The position numbers and the translations under genes were made by a program. Positions 16,407 to 24,749 of a DNA stretch of 51,016 bases are shown here, one piece after another. Positions within the stretch are counted from its first letter, which is position 1; each line of letters begins with the position of its first letter. The stretch lies in contig JAKSMX010000019.1 in the NCBI GenBank assembly GCA_024400305.1, positions 1 through 51,016 on the forward strand. Direction: 5' to 3'. A model generated the notes under the pieces. That model saw nothing but the letters and a program-made list of their open reading frames with translations, was not told where the DNA came from and ran no database searches. Source of the DNA: Bacteroidales bacterium (lineage in GTDB: Bacteria > Bacteroidota > Bacteroidia > Bacteroidales > F082).

Positions 16407-17915
16407 ATGAAGACACATTATATTTCAACAGAAACCCTCACATTTGAGGAAGTCAACAGGATCATCAGCGAGAACTACAAACTCGCGCTTTCGGAAGATG
16501 CGATTCGTCGCATTCAGAAATGCCGCGACTATCTCGACAAGAAGATGGAGAACCAGTCAACGCCGATTTATGGCGTGACGACAGGTTTCGGCTCGCTCTG
16601 CGACCACAACATCTCAAAGGAAGACCTCAGCAAACTTCAGAAGAACCTGGTGATGTCGCACGCCTGCGGCACCGGCGATTACGTCCCCGAAGAGATTATC
16701 CGTATCATGCTTCTTTTGAAGATTCAGAACATGTCGTACGGCAATTCTGGCGTGCAACTCGTTACGGTTCAGCGTCTTATCGACTTCTTCAACAACGACG
16801 TGCTTCCTGTTGTCTATGACCTCGGCTCACTCGGCGCATCGGGCGACCTCGCACCGTTGGCGAATCTCATGCTTCCGTTGCTCGGCCTCGGTGAGGTTCA
16901 TTACAAAGGTCAGATCCGTCCGGCTGCTGAAGTCTGCAAGGAGTTCGGCTGGGAGCCTATCACGCTTCAGTCGAAGGAAGGTCTCGCACTGCTCAACGGC
17001 ACACAGTTCATGTGTTCGTACGGCACCTACGTCCTGCTCAAGGCATTCCGTCTGCAGTACCTCGCCGACATGATCGGAGCCGTGTCATTGGACGCTTTCG
17101 ATGGCAGAATCGAGCCGTTCTACGACCAGATTCATCAGATTCGTCATCACAGAGGGCAGATCCTCACGGCCGAGCGTTACCGTAACTTCCTGAAAGGCAG
17201 CGAGATGATCTCAAGAGAGAAGAAACACGTCCAGGATCCGTATTCGTTCCGTTGCATCCCGCAGGTTCACGGTGCGTCAAAAGACGCCATCGCCTACGTG
17301 ACACAGATTCTCGGTGAGGAAATCAACGCCGTCACCGACAACCCGACAGTATTTCCTGATGAAGACCTCGTCATCTCGGCGGGCAACTTCCACGGACAGC
17401 CGCTCGCTTTGAGCCTCGACTTCCTGGCAATCGCCATGGCGGAATTGGGAAATATCTCGGAGAGAAGAACTTACCAGCTCATCGCCGGCAAGCGCGGCCT
17501 CCCTTCATTCCTGGTCGCCGAGCCGGGCTTGAACTCTGGCTTCATGATTCCTCAATATGCCGCCGCCGCCATCGTCAGTCAGAACAAACAGCTCTGCACG
17601 CCGGCTTCCGTCGATAGCATCGAGTCGTCGCAGGGTCAGGAAGACCACGTGAGCATGGGTGGCAACGCAGCCACAAAAGCGTTGCGCGTGGCCAACAACC
17701 TTGAACGCATCTTAGCCATCGAGCTTTTCAACGCAGCGCAGGCACTCGACTTCCGCCGCCCGATAAAGTCGTCGGAATTCATCGAGAACTTCGTCGCTGA
17801 ATACCGCAAACATGTTGAGTTTGTGAAAGTTGACAAGATTATGTACACCGAAATCGCAAAGTCTGTTGACTTCTTGAAGAACTACAATTTGGGTGACAAG
17901 ATTTTTGAAAAATAA
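16407..17915 (+). CDS. hutH: Histidine ammonia-lyase
   Basis: The 502-residue enzyme deaminates L-histidine to urocanate. The MIO-cofactor tripeptide Ala-Ser-Gly is at 144-146 in GSLGASGDLAPL, the N-terminal YGVTTGFG at 55-62 matches the family, and MSHACGTGD near 83-91 holds the Ser-His pair typical of histidine rather than tyrosine lyases. Length is normal. No hutU, hutI or hutG is nearby, so the rest of the pathway must lie elsewhere. A strong terminator follows. Confidence 0.95.
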   Translation: MKTHYISTETLTFEEVNRIISENYKLALSEDAIRRIQKCRDYLDKKMENQSTPIYGVTTGFGSLCDHNISKEDLSKLQKNLVMSHACGTGDYVPEEIIRIMLLLKIQNMSYGNSGVQLVTVQRLIDFFNNDVLPVVYDLGSLGASGDLAPLANLMLPLLGLGEVHYKGQIRPAAEVCKEFGWEPITLQSKEGLALLNGTQFMCSYGTYVLLKAFRLQYLADMIGAVSLDAFDGRIEPFYDQIHQIRHHRGQILTAERYRNFLKGSEMISREKKHVQDPYSFRCIPQVHGASKDAIAYVTQILGEEINAVTDNPTVFPDEDLVISAGNFHGQPLALSLDFLAIAMAELGNISERRTYQLIAGKRGLPSFLVAEPGLNSGFMIPQYAAAAIVSQNKQLCTPASVDSIESSQGQEDHVSMGGNAATKALRVANNLERILAIELFNAAQALDFRRPIKSSEFIENFVAEYRKHVEFVKVDKIMYTEIAKSVDFLKNYNLGDKIFEK

Positions 17916-17925
17916 TTATAAAAAA

Positions 17926-17959
17926 GAGATTGCCTGACCGCAAAAAGCCGGGCAATCTC
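17926..17959 (+). terminator. Terminator after hutH
   Basis: GAGATTGCC at 17926-17934 pairs with GGCAATCTC at 17951-17959, with an A-rich lead. There is no long T-run after it. Confidence 0.65.
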
Positions 17960-17975
17960 ATAATGACAAAATACC

Positions 17976-18470
17976 ATGGAAGAATTACAATACGAAAATA
18001 ACGAACAGTTTATGAATCCGCAGCCGCAAAGACCGACGGGATTGTCGATTTTCTGCGTGTTGTCATTCATCGGCGGGGCATGGAATGCGTTGCAGAATTT
18101 TGTTTTGTTTGCAGCATACGACGGAGTCAAAAAAATGTTGAACGATGAGGATATATTAGAGTCATATTCCAAAATACTTGGAGATCAGGCTGATACGATG
18201 GTTGGTTTGTATGAGTCATTGTTCTCGGTTGACAGAATTTACTTCATTCTTCAGGCTTTGCTCAGCATAGGCTCGTTCATCGGTGTGCTTTACATGTGGA
18301 AATTGCAGAAAAAAGGTTTCCATATCTATGCAATAGCACAGATTTTAATGCTTATCGTTTCTGCAATGTTGTTCTACGGTGTTGTCGGAACAGGACCGTG
18401 GGGCGATGTCCTCTGGACTGTGTTCTTCGTATTATGGTATCTTCCATTCTATAAAAAAGTGATGAGATAA
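17976..18470 (+). CDS. Small membrane protein, unknown
   Basis: The 164-residue protein has an N-terminal polar, Pro/Gln-rich segment (NPQPQRPTG) and about four hydrophobic segments (about 24-46, 80-105, 112-133 and 140-160). I do not recognise the family beyond a resemblance to small Bacteroidales membrane proteins of DUF type. The last A of its TAA is the first base of the next gene's ATG, so the two are coupled. Confidence 0.7.
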   Translation: MEELQYENNEQFMNPQPQRPTGLSIFCVLSFIGGAWNALQNFVLFAAYDGVKKMLNDEDILESYSKILGDQADTMVGLYESLFSVDRIYFILQALLSIGSFIGVLYMWKLQKKGFHIYAIAQILMLIVSAMLFYGVVGTGPWGDVLWTVFFVLWYLPFYKKVMR

Positions 18471-18949
18471 TGGAAAGTAAAGAGAAAGAAGCAAGTATAT
18501 TTGTTGAGCGTCAACGAGTTACATTAGGGATAAAACTTGTCGGCACTTTTGCGACAGTGTATTACGGCTTGTTCTTTCTCTTTATGATTTTTCTCGGAAT
18601 ATCTTATAATTCAGTCTATGACCCGGCATATTTCGATGAGACGGTCAACGAACAGAACGGAACCGTCGTTTTGATTTCATATATCATCAACACGGTTCTC
18701 CTCGGACTTATTATCACGAGCCTCATCATGATGTTTAAGAAGGGACGTTACGGGAAATCCATATTTCTGATCTGCACAGTCCTTCTTATTGCATTTCAGA
18801 TAATTACAACAGATCCGCCGGCGTGGAGCAGTTATGTTATTGAGGCTTTGCTGGCTCTGATAATGGCACCTTTGAAAGTCGTGAAAAAATTCAACGAGAG
18901 AATTGTCGAAGAAACCCAGAAAATCAACAATATCAAAAAGGAGAAATAA
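18470..18949 (+). CDS. Small membrane protein, unknown
   Basis: The 159-residue product starts on the last base of the upstream stop. It has about four hydrophobic segments (about 25-45, 65-90, 98-110 and 118-135) and a charged C-terminal tail (NERIVEETQKINNIKKEK) that may form a short coiled coil. The function is unknown, but the overlap suggests it works with the preceding membrane protein. Confidence 0.7.
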   Translation: MESKEKEASIFVERQRVTLGIKLVGTFATVYYGLFFLFMIFLGISYNSVYDPAYFDETVNEQNGTVVLISYIINTVLLGLIITSLIMMFKKGRYGKSIFLICTVLLIAFQIITTDPPAWSSYVIEALLALIMAPLKVVKKFNERIVEETQKINNIKKEK

Positions 18950-18960
18950 CAACACTTTCA

Positions 18961-19039
18961 AACTTTATGAACTTTATGAACTTTACAAACTTTACAAACT
19001 TTCTAACTTTATAAACTTTATGAACTTTCTAACTCTATG
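18961..19039 (+). repeat. 9-bp tandem repeat AACTTTATG running into a start codon
   Basis: Nine units of AACTTTATG or variants (AACTTTACA, AACTTTATA, and 8-base AACTTTCT) run from 18961 to 19039, and the ATG of the final unit is the start codon of the kinase gene. ATGs inside the repeat open mini-frames: 18967-19014 (15 codons) and 19020-19040 (MNFLTL), the latter ending in TGA that overlaps the kinase ATG. Confidence 0.85.
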
Positions 19040-19777
19040 AACCACATAACTTTAACTGGAGAACTCGGAAGCGGCAAAAGCACCGTGGCCAATTTCCTGA
19101 TAGGCAGGATTCCGTTCAGAATCGTTTCCGCGGGCTTGCTGTTCAGGCAGCTGGCGGCGGAACACAACATGTCGGCGAAGGAATTCAACGAGTTTATCGA
19201 AAACAACCCGAAGTACGACAATTACGTTGACGACACCATCGCAGCGCTTGGAAAAAGCGACGAGAAGATCATCTTCGACTCCCGGATGGCATGGCATTTC
19301 GTGCCTGACTCATTCAAGATATACCTTTATGTCGATGTCGATGTCGCCACCGACCGCATCTTCAACGACACCGGCCGCGTGAGCGAGTCGTATTCCGACA
19401 AGGCGACGGCGCGGCAGGAGATAATAGACAGGCGCAAGAGCGAGATTCTGCGTTACAAGACCTTCTATGGCTGCGATGTTAGCGACTACAACAATTTCGA
19501 CCTCGTAGTTGACACGAGTTTCGCAACAAAAGACGAGATTAACGAGCTGGTTCTCAAATGTTTCAATGACTTTGATGAGGGAAAATCTTACTCAAAGGTC
19601 TGGCTTGCACCTCAGTCGATAAAGATGGTGTGCGACACATGCGGCTGCGCATGCGAACCCGTCGAAGTCATTAAAAAAGATGGTTTGTTCCTTATAAACA
19701 AGGGTGCGGCGAAAGTGAGGAAAGCCCTTGAGGAGGGCAGAAACCTCATTGCGATAGACAAAGTTATTCAACAATAA
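19037..19777 (+). CDS. Cytidylate kinase-like P-loop kinase
   Basis: The 246-residue protein has the P-loop GELGSGKSTV at about 8-17 and the layout of archaeal-type cytidylate kinases or related nucleoside/shikimate-like kinases, including SRMAWHFVPDSFKIYLYVD and a lid-like RVSESYSDKATARQEIIDRR. The C-terminal 60 residues are extra and carry a Cys cluster, CDTCGCACEP, that might bind metal. The substrate cannot be fixed from sequence. Translation is probably coupled to the mini-frame in the preceding repeat. Confidence 0.7.
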   Translation: MNHITLTGELGSGKSTVANFLIGRIPFRIVSAGLLFRQLAAEHNMSAKEFNEFIENNPKYDNYVDDTIAALGKSDEKIIFDSRMAWHFVPDSFKIYLYVDVDVATDRIFNDTGRVSESYSDKATARQEIIDRRKSEILRYKTFYGCDVSDYNNFDLVVDTSFATKDEINELVLKCFNDFDEGKSYSKVWLAPQSIKMVCDTCGCACEPVEVIKKDGLFLINKGAAKVRKALEEGRNLIAIDKVIQQ

Positions 19778-19788
19778 AAAATTTAATC

Positions 19789-21069
19789 ATGAAAAAGCTG
19801 TCATTAATTTTTGCAATCGTATTTCTTTCGTTTGGCTTGAACGCACAAAACAAGTCGGGAAAACTGAAAGTCATTGATACTGACACCATTATCGAGAAAA
19901 CCAGACAACGTGGTTATTTCCAGAAAGCGTATGTTGACCCTGGCGACCCTCGTTTTATGATGACCAACACCAACAACACATTCCAGTTCGGCATAGGCGG
20001 CATCATCCATGCGACATCGTTTTTCGACTTCGACGGAGCGACCATGAACAAGGATTTCGTGACATGGCACATCCCGGTTCCGACGGCGAACACGACGCAT
20101 TTCGGTCTGGACATGGGCGGGACGCGTCTCATTGCGAAAGGAGTGACGAAAACAAAGAGTCATGAGATTGTTGCCGTCCTTGAACTCAATGTCTTTACCG
20201 GCTCAAACGCGGTCAACATCCGTAACGCATACGTCTCATACGCCGGTTTCACTGTAGGAAGAACATACAGTTTCTTCACCGACTTGGATGCAGGCCCGTT
20301 GACGGTTGACAACCAGGGACCTAACACCCAGATCAGCAACAGACATCCGCTTGTCGGCTACAGGGGCGGTATCGGCAAGAAAATTTATTGGGGCGCCGCT
20401 GTCGAGAACCCTGATCTGAAAATGAGCAATTATGACTCGATTAATATTGATTTTCAGAGAGTTCCTGATATCGCCGCCTTTGCGCAGTTTCATTGGAAAC
20501 GCGGACACGTCCAGCTGTCGCAGCTTTTCCGGTGCCTCAGTTATTTGTCACTTAACACAGGTGCGCTAGTATTGAATAGTTACAGCGACTACGAAAAGAA
20601 TTTCGTTTTCGGATACGGCACCGCTTTGAGCGGCAAGGTTTACATGACAAAGAAGTTTTTCTTCACCTATCAGCTCGTCTTGGGGCGCGGCATTTCAAGT
20701 TACATTCAGGAACTTGCCGAGGCCAAACTTGACCTCGTTACGTGCATGGGTTCAAAGGAGATGAAGCCATTGACGACATACGGCGGATATCTGGCTTTCC
20801 AGTATGAGTTCACGCCTACCGTGACGGCTTCTATGACGTTTGGATCTGTCGCCATAAACCGTTACAACGATGAAAACTATTATGATGTGAACATCGACAA
20901 TTACAAGTCGTCGTATTACCTGGCCGTCAGTGCTTTCAAGGAGATTTTCGAGCATGGTCTGTTCGGGATAGAATATCTCTGGGGCGAGCGCAAGAACGTC
21001 GATGAGTTTGACTGCGTGGCGAAAGGCCGCTCAAACAGAATCGATCTGATGATGAAATATACGTTTTAG
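19789..21069 (+). CDS. Outer-membrane porin, DcaP/OprP-like
   Basis: The 426-residue protein has a signal peptide ending near residue 19 (GLNAQ), a short coiled start (TDTIIEKTRQRG), and then alternating amphipathic beta strands with many aromatic residues. It ends with MMKYTF, a C-terminal Phe typical of beta-barrels. Segments such as FGLDMGGTRLIAKG and VGRTYSFFTDLDAGP resemble DcaP-family trimeric porins. The solute is unknown. It follows the kinase by 11 bases and ends at a strong terminator. Confidence 0.75.
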   Translation: MKKLSLIFAIVFLSFGLNAQNKSGKLKVIDTDTIIEKTRQRGYFQKAYVDPGDPRFMMTNTNNTFQFGIGGIIHATSFFDFDGATMNKDFVTWHIPVPTANTTHFGLDMGGTRLIAKGVTKTKSHEIVAVLELNVFTGSNAVNIRNAYVSYAGFTVGRTYSFFTDLDAGPLTVDNQGPNTQISNRHPLVGYRGGIGKKIYWGAAVENPDLKMSNYDSINIDFQRVPDIAAFAQFHWKRGHVQLSQLFRCLSYLSLNTGALVLNSYSDYEKNFVFGYGTALSGKVYMTKKFFFTYQLVLGRGISSYIQELAEAKLDLVTCMGSKEMKPLTTYGGYLAFQYEFTPTVTASMTFGSVAINRYNDENYYDVNIDNYKSSYYLAVSAFKEIFEHGLFGIEYLWGERKNVDEFDCVAKGRSNRIDLMMKYTF

Positions 21070-21093
21070 TTGAGATGCTAATTTTTTCTCGTG

Positions 21094-21134
21094 AAAACTC
21101 CATCGTACTAAATAATATGATGGAGTTTTTTGTT
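21094..21134 (+). terminator. Intrinsic terminator after the porin gene
   Basis: AAAACTCCATC at 21094-21104 pairs perfectly with GATGGAGTTTT at 21119-21129, and the T-run continues. It ends the kinase-porin unit. Confidence 0.85.
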
Positions 21135-21246
21135 GTTATTTGGTTGTGTTCTTGTTGTGAAATCAATAATTTAATAATAATATAAAATGAGTTTTGAAGG
21201 CAATAAAATTTTTCGTTGACAATGACGGTTATTCGCCGAATTTATG

Positions 21247-21254
21247 TATTTTTG
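21247..21254 (+). promoter_or_regulatory. -7 element upstream of the structured RNA
   Basis: TATTTTTG at 21247-21254. TTGAC at 21216-21220 is too distant to be a standard -33 element. Transcription would start near 21260. Confidence 0.45.
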
Positions 21255-21308
21255 CCGGAAATTTTTAACAACAATATTATGTAGAACAAACGACATATTG
21301 ACATATAA

Positions 21309-21480
21309 ATAGCGGTTCGAAGCTATTCTTGATACTCAAATTACCACAATTGTCCGAGAGGGCACACCTTCAAGAATAAGTTTCCAGTTCGCCATCTTCG
21401 CATGGCGTGGAATGACTTGTTAGAAGGTGTGGGTGTGGTAGCCCAGAGTATCAGGCAAGATTTACTTCCACGCCTTTTTT
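21309..21480 (+). ncRNA. Structured leader or small RNA with alternative terminator
   Basis: A small hairpin (ATAGC 21309-21313 with GCTAT 21322-21326) precedes a long rod: TGATACTC 21330-21337 with GAGTATCA 21446-21453, TACCAC 21342-21347 with GTGGTA 21435-21440, CACACCTTC 21363-21371 with GAAGGTGTG 21423-21431, AATAAG with CTTGTT (one G-U), TTCCA 21382-21386 with TGGAA 21408-21412, and CGCCAT 21390-21395 with ATGGCG 21402-21407. The 3' arm GGCGTGGAA (21404-21412) can instead pair with TTCCACGCC (21466-21474), which is followed by six T: an alternative terminator. The XRE gene starts 17 bases later. It could be a riboswitch-like attenuator or a free RNA such as 6S; I cannot assign a known class. 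Confidence 0.65.
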
Positions 21481-21496
21481 ATGTCGTGTCGCGAAA

Positions 21497-21847
21497 ATGG
21501 CAGGCAAAGTGAAGAACAGCGGCGGTTTGCATATCGGGTGTCTTGTGAAATCGGTCTTCGACGCGAGTGGGATGACGGTGTCGGAGTTCGCGCGGCGGAT
21601 AAACTGCGAGCGCACCAACGTCTATAAGATTTTCGACCGCCGTTCCATTGATGTTGAGCTGCTTGTGAGAATTTCCGAAATCCTGAACCACAATTTCCTC
21701 GCCGATGTCATGAGACACCATGGTTTTGAGACGAAATCAATTACCCAGTTAAGTCTGAGTATCACTTTTGATGACCTTACGGAAGAGAACATCGCGGTTT
21801 TGTCGAAAGCCGTTGAATCGTTGAAAGGCTCGCATAAAAACCGTTGA
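21497..21847 (+). CDS. XRE-type helix-turn-helix regulator
   Basis: The 116-residue protein has one helix-turn-helix at about 20-60 (MTVSEFARRINCERTNVYKIFDRRSI), followed by a helical tail. The pattern VYKIFDRRSID is typical of small Bacteroidales XRE regulators. It lies directly after the structured RNA's alternative terminator and 127 bases upstream of the CXXX-peptide precursor on the same strand, so it is the likely local regulator. Its operator is not identified. Confidence 0.75.
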   Translation: MAGKVKNSGGLHIGCLVKSVFDASGMTVSEFARRINCERTNVYKIFDRRSIDVELLVRISEILNHNFLADVMRHHGFETKSITQLSLSITFDDLTEENIAVLSKAVESLKGSHKNR

Positions 21848-21911
21848 AAAATTATCACGTTTTTGTGAATTGTAATCACGGTTGGAATACAGGTTGTTTT
21901 TGGGGATGTTG

Positions 21912-21919
21912 TAAATTTG
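21912..21919 (+). promoter_or_regulatory. -7 element of the precursor peptide gene
   Basis: TAAATTTG at 21912-21919, about 55 bases before the ATG at 21975. This gives the RiPP operon its own promoter. Confidence 0.5.
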
Positions 21920-21974
21920 CGGCGAAAAATATAACATACATTTTTAAAAATAATACATCCAAAAATTTAAAAAA

Positions 21975-22259
21975 ATGAAAGAAGAAAACAAAAAGGAAGA
22001 AATTCAATCAAGGAGAGAATTCTTCAAGGAAGCAGCGAAAGGAGCACTGCCTATTTTAGCTTTTACTATGTTGGGTTCAACATTCCTGACTTCTTGTAAA
22101 AAAGATGATGACGGACATGGAAGTGGTTGTGGCTCTAAATGTACTGGTTCTTGCGAATCTTCCTGCTCTGGCGATTGCGACGGTGGTTGCTCTAACAACT
22201 GTGACAGTTTCTGTGGCGGAGACTGCTGGGCTTATTGCGAGTCACAGTACAAAAGCTAA
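21975..22259 (+). CDS. CXXX-repeat RiPP precursor with Tat lipoprotein leader
   Basis: The 94-residue peptide has three parts. Residues 1-41 are a Tat signal: the twin-arginine motif SRREFFK at 12-18, a hydrophobic stretch at 24-37 and the lipobox LTSC with Cys41. Residues 42-47 are KKDDDG. Residues 52-88 hold ten cysteines at exact four-residue spacing (52, 56, 60, 64, 68, 72, 76, 80, 84, 88), separated by small polar residues and ending WAYCESQYKS. This is the substrate type of CXXX-repeat radical SAM maturases, whose three maturation proteins follow directly. I infer that each Cys can be crosslinked to a neighbouring residue in the cytosol before Tat export as a folded lipoprotein. The final linkage is unknown. 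Confidence 0.88.
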   Translation: MKEENKKEEIQSRREFFKEAAKGALPILAFTMLGSTFLTSCKKDDDGHGSGCGSKCTGSCESSCSGDCDGGCSNNCDSFCGGDCWAYCESQYKS

Positions 22260-22275
22260 ACAAATTGTTCGTCAG

Positions 22276-22310
22276 GAGGATATGTGGAAATCCTCCACAT
22301 ATCCTCTTTT
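22276..22310 (+). terminator. Attenuating terminator between precursor and maturase genes
   Basis: GAGGATATGTGGA at 22276-22288 and TCCACATATCCTC at 22294-22306 form a perfect 13-bp stem with a 5-base loop followed by TTTT. Placed 16 bases after the precursor stop, it would let the precursor be made in excess over the enzymes. Confidence 0.85.
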
Positions 22311-22324
22311 AAAACAAAGGGCAA

Positions 22325-23497
22325 ATGAAAAAATCCATTACTTTTATTGTTACTAAGGATTGTCAATTAGCATGTAAATATTGCTATCTTGTCGGCAAGA
22401 ATAGCAATGAGCGAATGACATGGGATGTCGCGAAGAAAGCAATTGATTACATTCTCAATCACGAAGATGATTTCCAGGACGAAGGCGTTATTTGGGATTT
22501 CATCGGAGGTGAACCGTTTTTGGAAATAGATTTGATTGACAAAATCTGTGATTACATAAAAACTGAGATGTATGTACGTAACCATCATTGGTTTAATGAT
22601 TATATTTTCTCATTTACAACCAATGGTCTAAACTACAGTAGTGATAAACTTCAAAATTATATAGCCAAAAACAAAGACCATCTTAGCATTACAATTACTA
22701 TCGACGGAACAGAAAGGAAGCATGACCTAAATAGAATTTACAAAGGAAGTGGCAAAGGTTCCTATAAAGATGTAGTTAAGAATATTCCTCTTTGGTTAGA
22801 GCAGTTTCCTACAGTTGGTACAAAAATAACCATTAGTAGTGCAGACATACCTTATATTAAGGAAAGTGTTATGCATGTGTATCAATTAGGTATAACTGAA
22901 GTCCATATAAATTGTGTTTTTGAAGATGTTTTTGTCGAGGGAGATGACAAACTCTTTGAAGAACAGTTGTTATCTCTAGCAGATGAGATAATAGACAACG
23001 GATATTATAATGACCATACTTGTTCATTTTTCGAAGAAAGAATAGGAAAACCTTTGGATCCTGTTAAGCGAAACAACAATTGGTGTGGAGCTGGAAGAAT
23101 GTTGTCAATAGATGCAGGTGGAAATTTCTACCCATGCACTCGCTTTGCACAATACTCGTTACGAGACAAGAAGGCATGGATTATTGGTAATGTAGAAAGT
23201 GGAATTGACCAAAACAGGTTACGTCCATTCTTGCTTCTTGACCGTTGCACACAAAGCCCTCAAAAGTGTATTGATTGTGAAGTTGCAAGCGGTTGCGCAT
23301 GGTGTCAAGGTGAGAATTACGACACGGCAGAAATCCCTACTGTATATCAACGTGCTACTGCTATATGTAAAATGCACAAAGCCCAGGTAAGAGCTAATAA
23401 CTACTATTGGAACAAGTTATACAGAAAACTTGAACTTGAAGGCTTACGTGAAAAGTTTGAAGAAAATCGTCCACAACCAAAACAAGAAATTTGCTAA
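22325..23497 (+). CDS. Radical SAM/SPASM peptide maturase, CXXX-repeat target type
   Basis: This 390-residue enzyme carries the radical SAM 4Fe-4S motif CxxxCxxC at Cys13, Cys17 and Cys20 (KDCQLACKYCYLVGK), the GGEPFLE SAM-binding segment near 57-63, and a SPASM C-terminal domain with further cysteines (WCGAGRMLSIDAGGNFYPC, then CTQSPQKCIDC, CAWC) for auxiliary clusters. It fits the radical SAM peptide maturases that act on CXXX-repeat peptides; the precursor lies directly upstream. The expected chemistry is formation of thioether or carbon-centred crosslinks on the Cys-rich core. The gene is AT-rich compared with tatAC. Confidence 0.88.
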   Translation: MKKSITFIVTKDCQLACKYCYLVGKNSNERMTWDVAKKAIDYILNHEDDFQDEGVIWDFIGGEPFLEIDLIDKICDYIKTEMYVRNHHWFNDYIFSFTTNGLNYSSDKLQNYIAKNKDHLSITITIDGTERKHDLNRIYKGSGKGSYKDVVKNIPLWLEQFPTVGTKITISSADIPYIKESVMHVYQLGITEVHINCVFEDVFVEGDDKLFEEQLLSLADEIIDNGYYNDHTCSFFEERIGKPLDPVKRNNNWCGAGRMLSIDAGGNFYPCTRFAQYSLRDKKAWIIGNVESGIDQNRLRPFLLLDRCTQSPQKCIDCEVASGCAWCQGENYDTAEIPTVYQRATAICKMHKAQVRANNYYWNKLYRKLELEGLREKFEENRPQPKQEIC

Positions 23498-23501
23498 TGT
23501 T

Positions 23502-24467
23502 ATGTTACAATATCTCATTATATTATTAGATGACAGTAGCACCTCATATTGTCATTATGATTCGTTAAGCACAAATCGATTGATTGGACTTCCTGATTTA
23601 GCAGAGGGTATCAAATTCGCGATGAAAGAAAATCTTATGATTCAATTTGTTTATCCAGACTTCGATTTGCCTACAGAATACAAGAAGTTGATAGAAACAA
23701 TTGATCACTCTAAGATAATGCCTTCAACGTCACCTTTGTTGGATGACGCAGACATCATTGTTTTCAATAATTGGAAAGAACTTGTAGGGAGTCTTTCAAC
23801 TGACAAGTCAACATGCGTTTTGCGAATCACGAAGGAAGACCTGTTTGCCCAAAAAGAATTAGTGAAGCTTTCAGTAGGCAAGTTCTTACGTCTAAATATT
23901 GTAATAACAAATGTAGACTCATTCACAGAAGCAGAATTGCAGGAATATAAAAGTGTGATAAGTGCATTAGGAAAAGAAGTTGAACGATTATTCGGTTTAG
24001 GTCAATCTCCACAAATAAACTTGATTACAGACAGGATTGCCTTAACAAAAATGAATAACTGCAACGCAGGATGTAATAATATCACTCTTGCTCCTGATGG
24101 CAATTTTTATGTTTGCCCAGCTTTTTATTACTCAGGCGAAGAAGATAAGACAGCTTTCAATATAGGTAATCTGCAAAGTGGTTTAAAGATAAAATCTGCG
24201 AATTTATATAAATTGCCATATGCTCCTTTGTGCAGGAATTGTGATGCGTATCAATGTAAGCGTTGTGTATGGATAAATCGCAAGATGACATATGATATTA
24301 CCACTCCTAGCCACGAACAATGTGTATTGGCTCACATAGAGCGTAATGAGAGCCGGAGAGTACTAGAATCAATTAGAAAAGAAAAGGACCTTTACCCAGA
24401 ACAAGATATTCCTGAAATTGAATATTTGGATCCGTATGAAGTGAGGGTAGATTGGCATAAAATGTGA
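23502..24467 (+). CDS. CXXX-repeat peptide maturase, SPASM-like without rSAM motif
   Basis: From the ATG at 23502, four bases after the preceding stop, the protein has 321 residues; a longer in-frame start would overlap the upstream gene by 68 bases. The N-terminal two thirds has no CxxxCxxC radical SAM motif. The C-terminal part has a SPASM-like Cys pattern: CNAGCNNITLAPDGNFYVC, CRNC, CKRC and a last Cys near residue 281. It matches the second maturase of CXXX-repeat systems, which I take to be a degenerate radical SAM partner that binds substrate or relays electrons. Confidence 0.8.
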   Translation: MLQYLIILLDDSSTSYCHYDSLSTNRLIGLPDLAEGIKFAMKENLMIQFVYPDFDLPTEYKKLIETIDHSKIMPSTSPLLDDADIIVFNNWKELVGSLSTDKSTCVLRITKEDLFAQKELVKLSVGKFLRLNIVITNVDSFTEAELQEYKSVISALGKEVERLFGLGQSPQINLITDRIALTKMNNCNAGCNNITLAPDGNFYVCPAFYYSGEEDKTAFNIGNLQSGLKIKSANLYKLPYAPLCRNCDAYQCKRCVWINRKMTYDITTPSHEQCVLAHIERNESRRVLESIRKEKDLYPEQDIPEIEYLDPYEVRVDWHKM

Positions 24468-24474
24468 ATAGAAA

Positions 24475-24747
24475 ATGACAAAAAAGAAAGTTGGTTCAGT
24501 TACGCCAGAAGAGCGTGATGAAATTCAAAAATTATTCAAGAGACACGTAGGTTTGGCAGAACTTGCAAAGATAATAACTGCAGATAATGTCGAGTTATAC
24601 GAAAAAGTTGTTAATGATTTAGGCGAAGTCAATACGACATTCCAAAATTGGTGGAGATCCAAAGGTGAAAAATACAAATGGGAAAGCACCGAAAACGGCA
24701 ACTGGGAAATCAATTTTGACACTTGTGAGATTTTCTTAAACTTCTGA
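24475..24747 (+). CDS. CXXX-repeat peptide modification system small protein
   Basis: The 90-residue product is acidic-basic and helical ([26 protein letters not shown]), ending in a beta-like [22 protein letters not shown]. It corresponds in size and place to the small conserved protein that accompanies CXXX-repeat radical SAM clusters. It may recognise the leader or deliver the precursor. The spacing of seven bases on one side and two on the other shows that it belongs to the operon leading into tatA. Confidence 0.75.
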   Translation: MTKKKVGSVTPEERDEIQKLFKRHVGLAELAKIITADNVELYEKVVNDLGEVNTTFQNWWRSKGEKYKWESTENGNWEINFDTCEIFLNF

Positions 24748-24749
24748 TT

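Noticed and set aside
21309-21480. Firm assignment of the structured RNA as 6S RNA
   Set aside because: Length and rod shape are similar, but the central bubble is very asymmetric and the alternative terminator argues for a leader; left unassigned.
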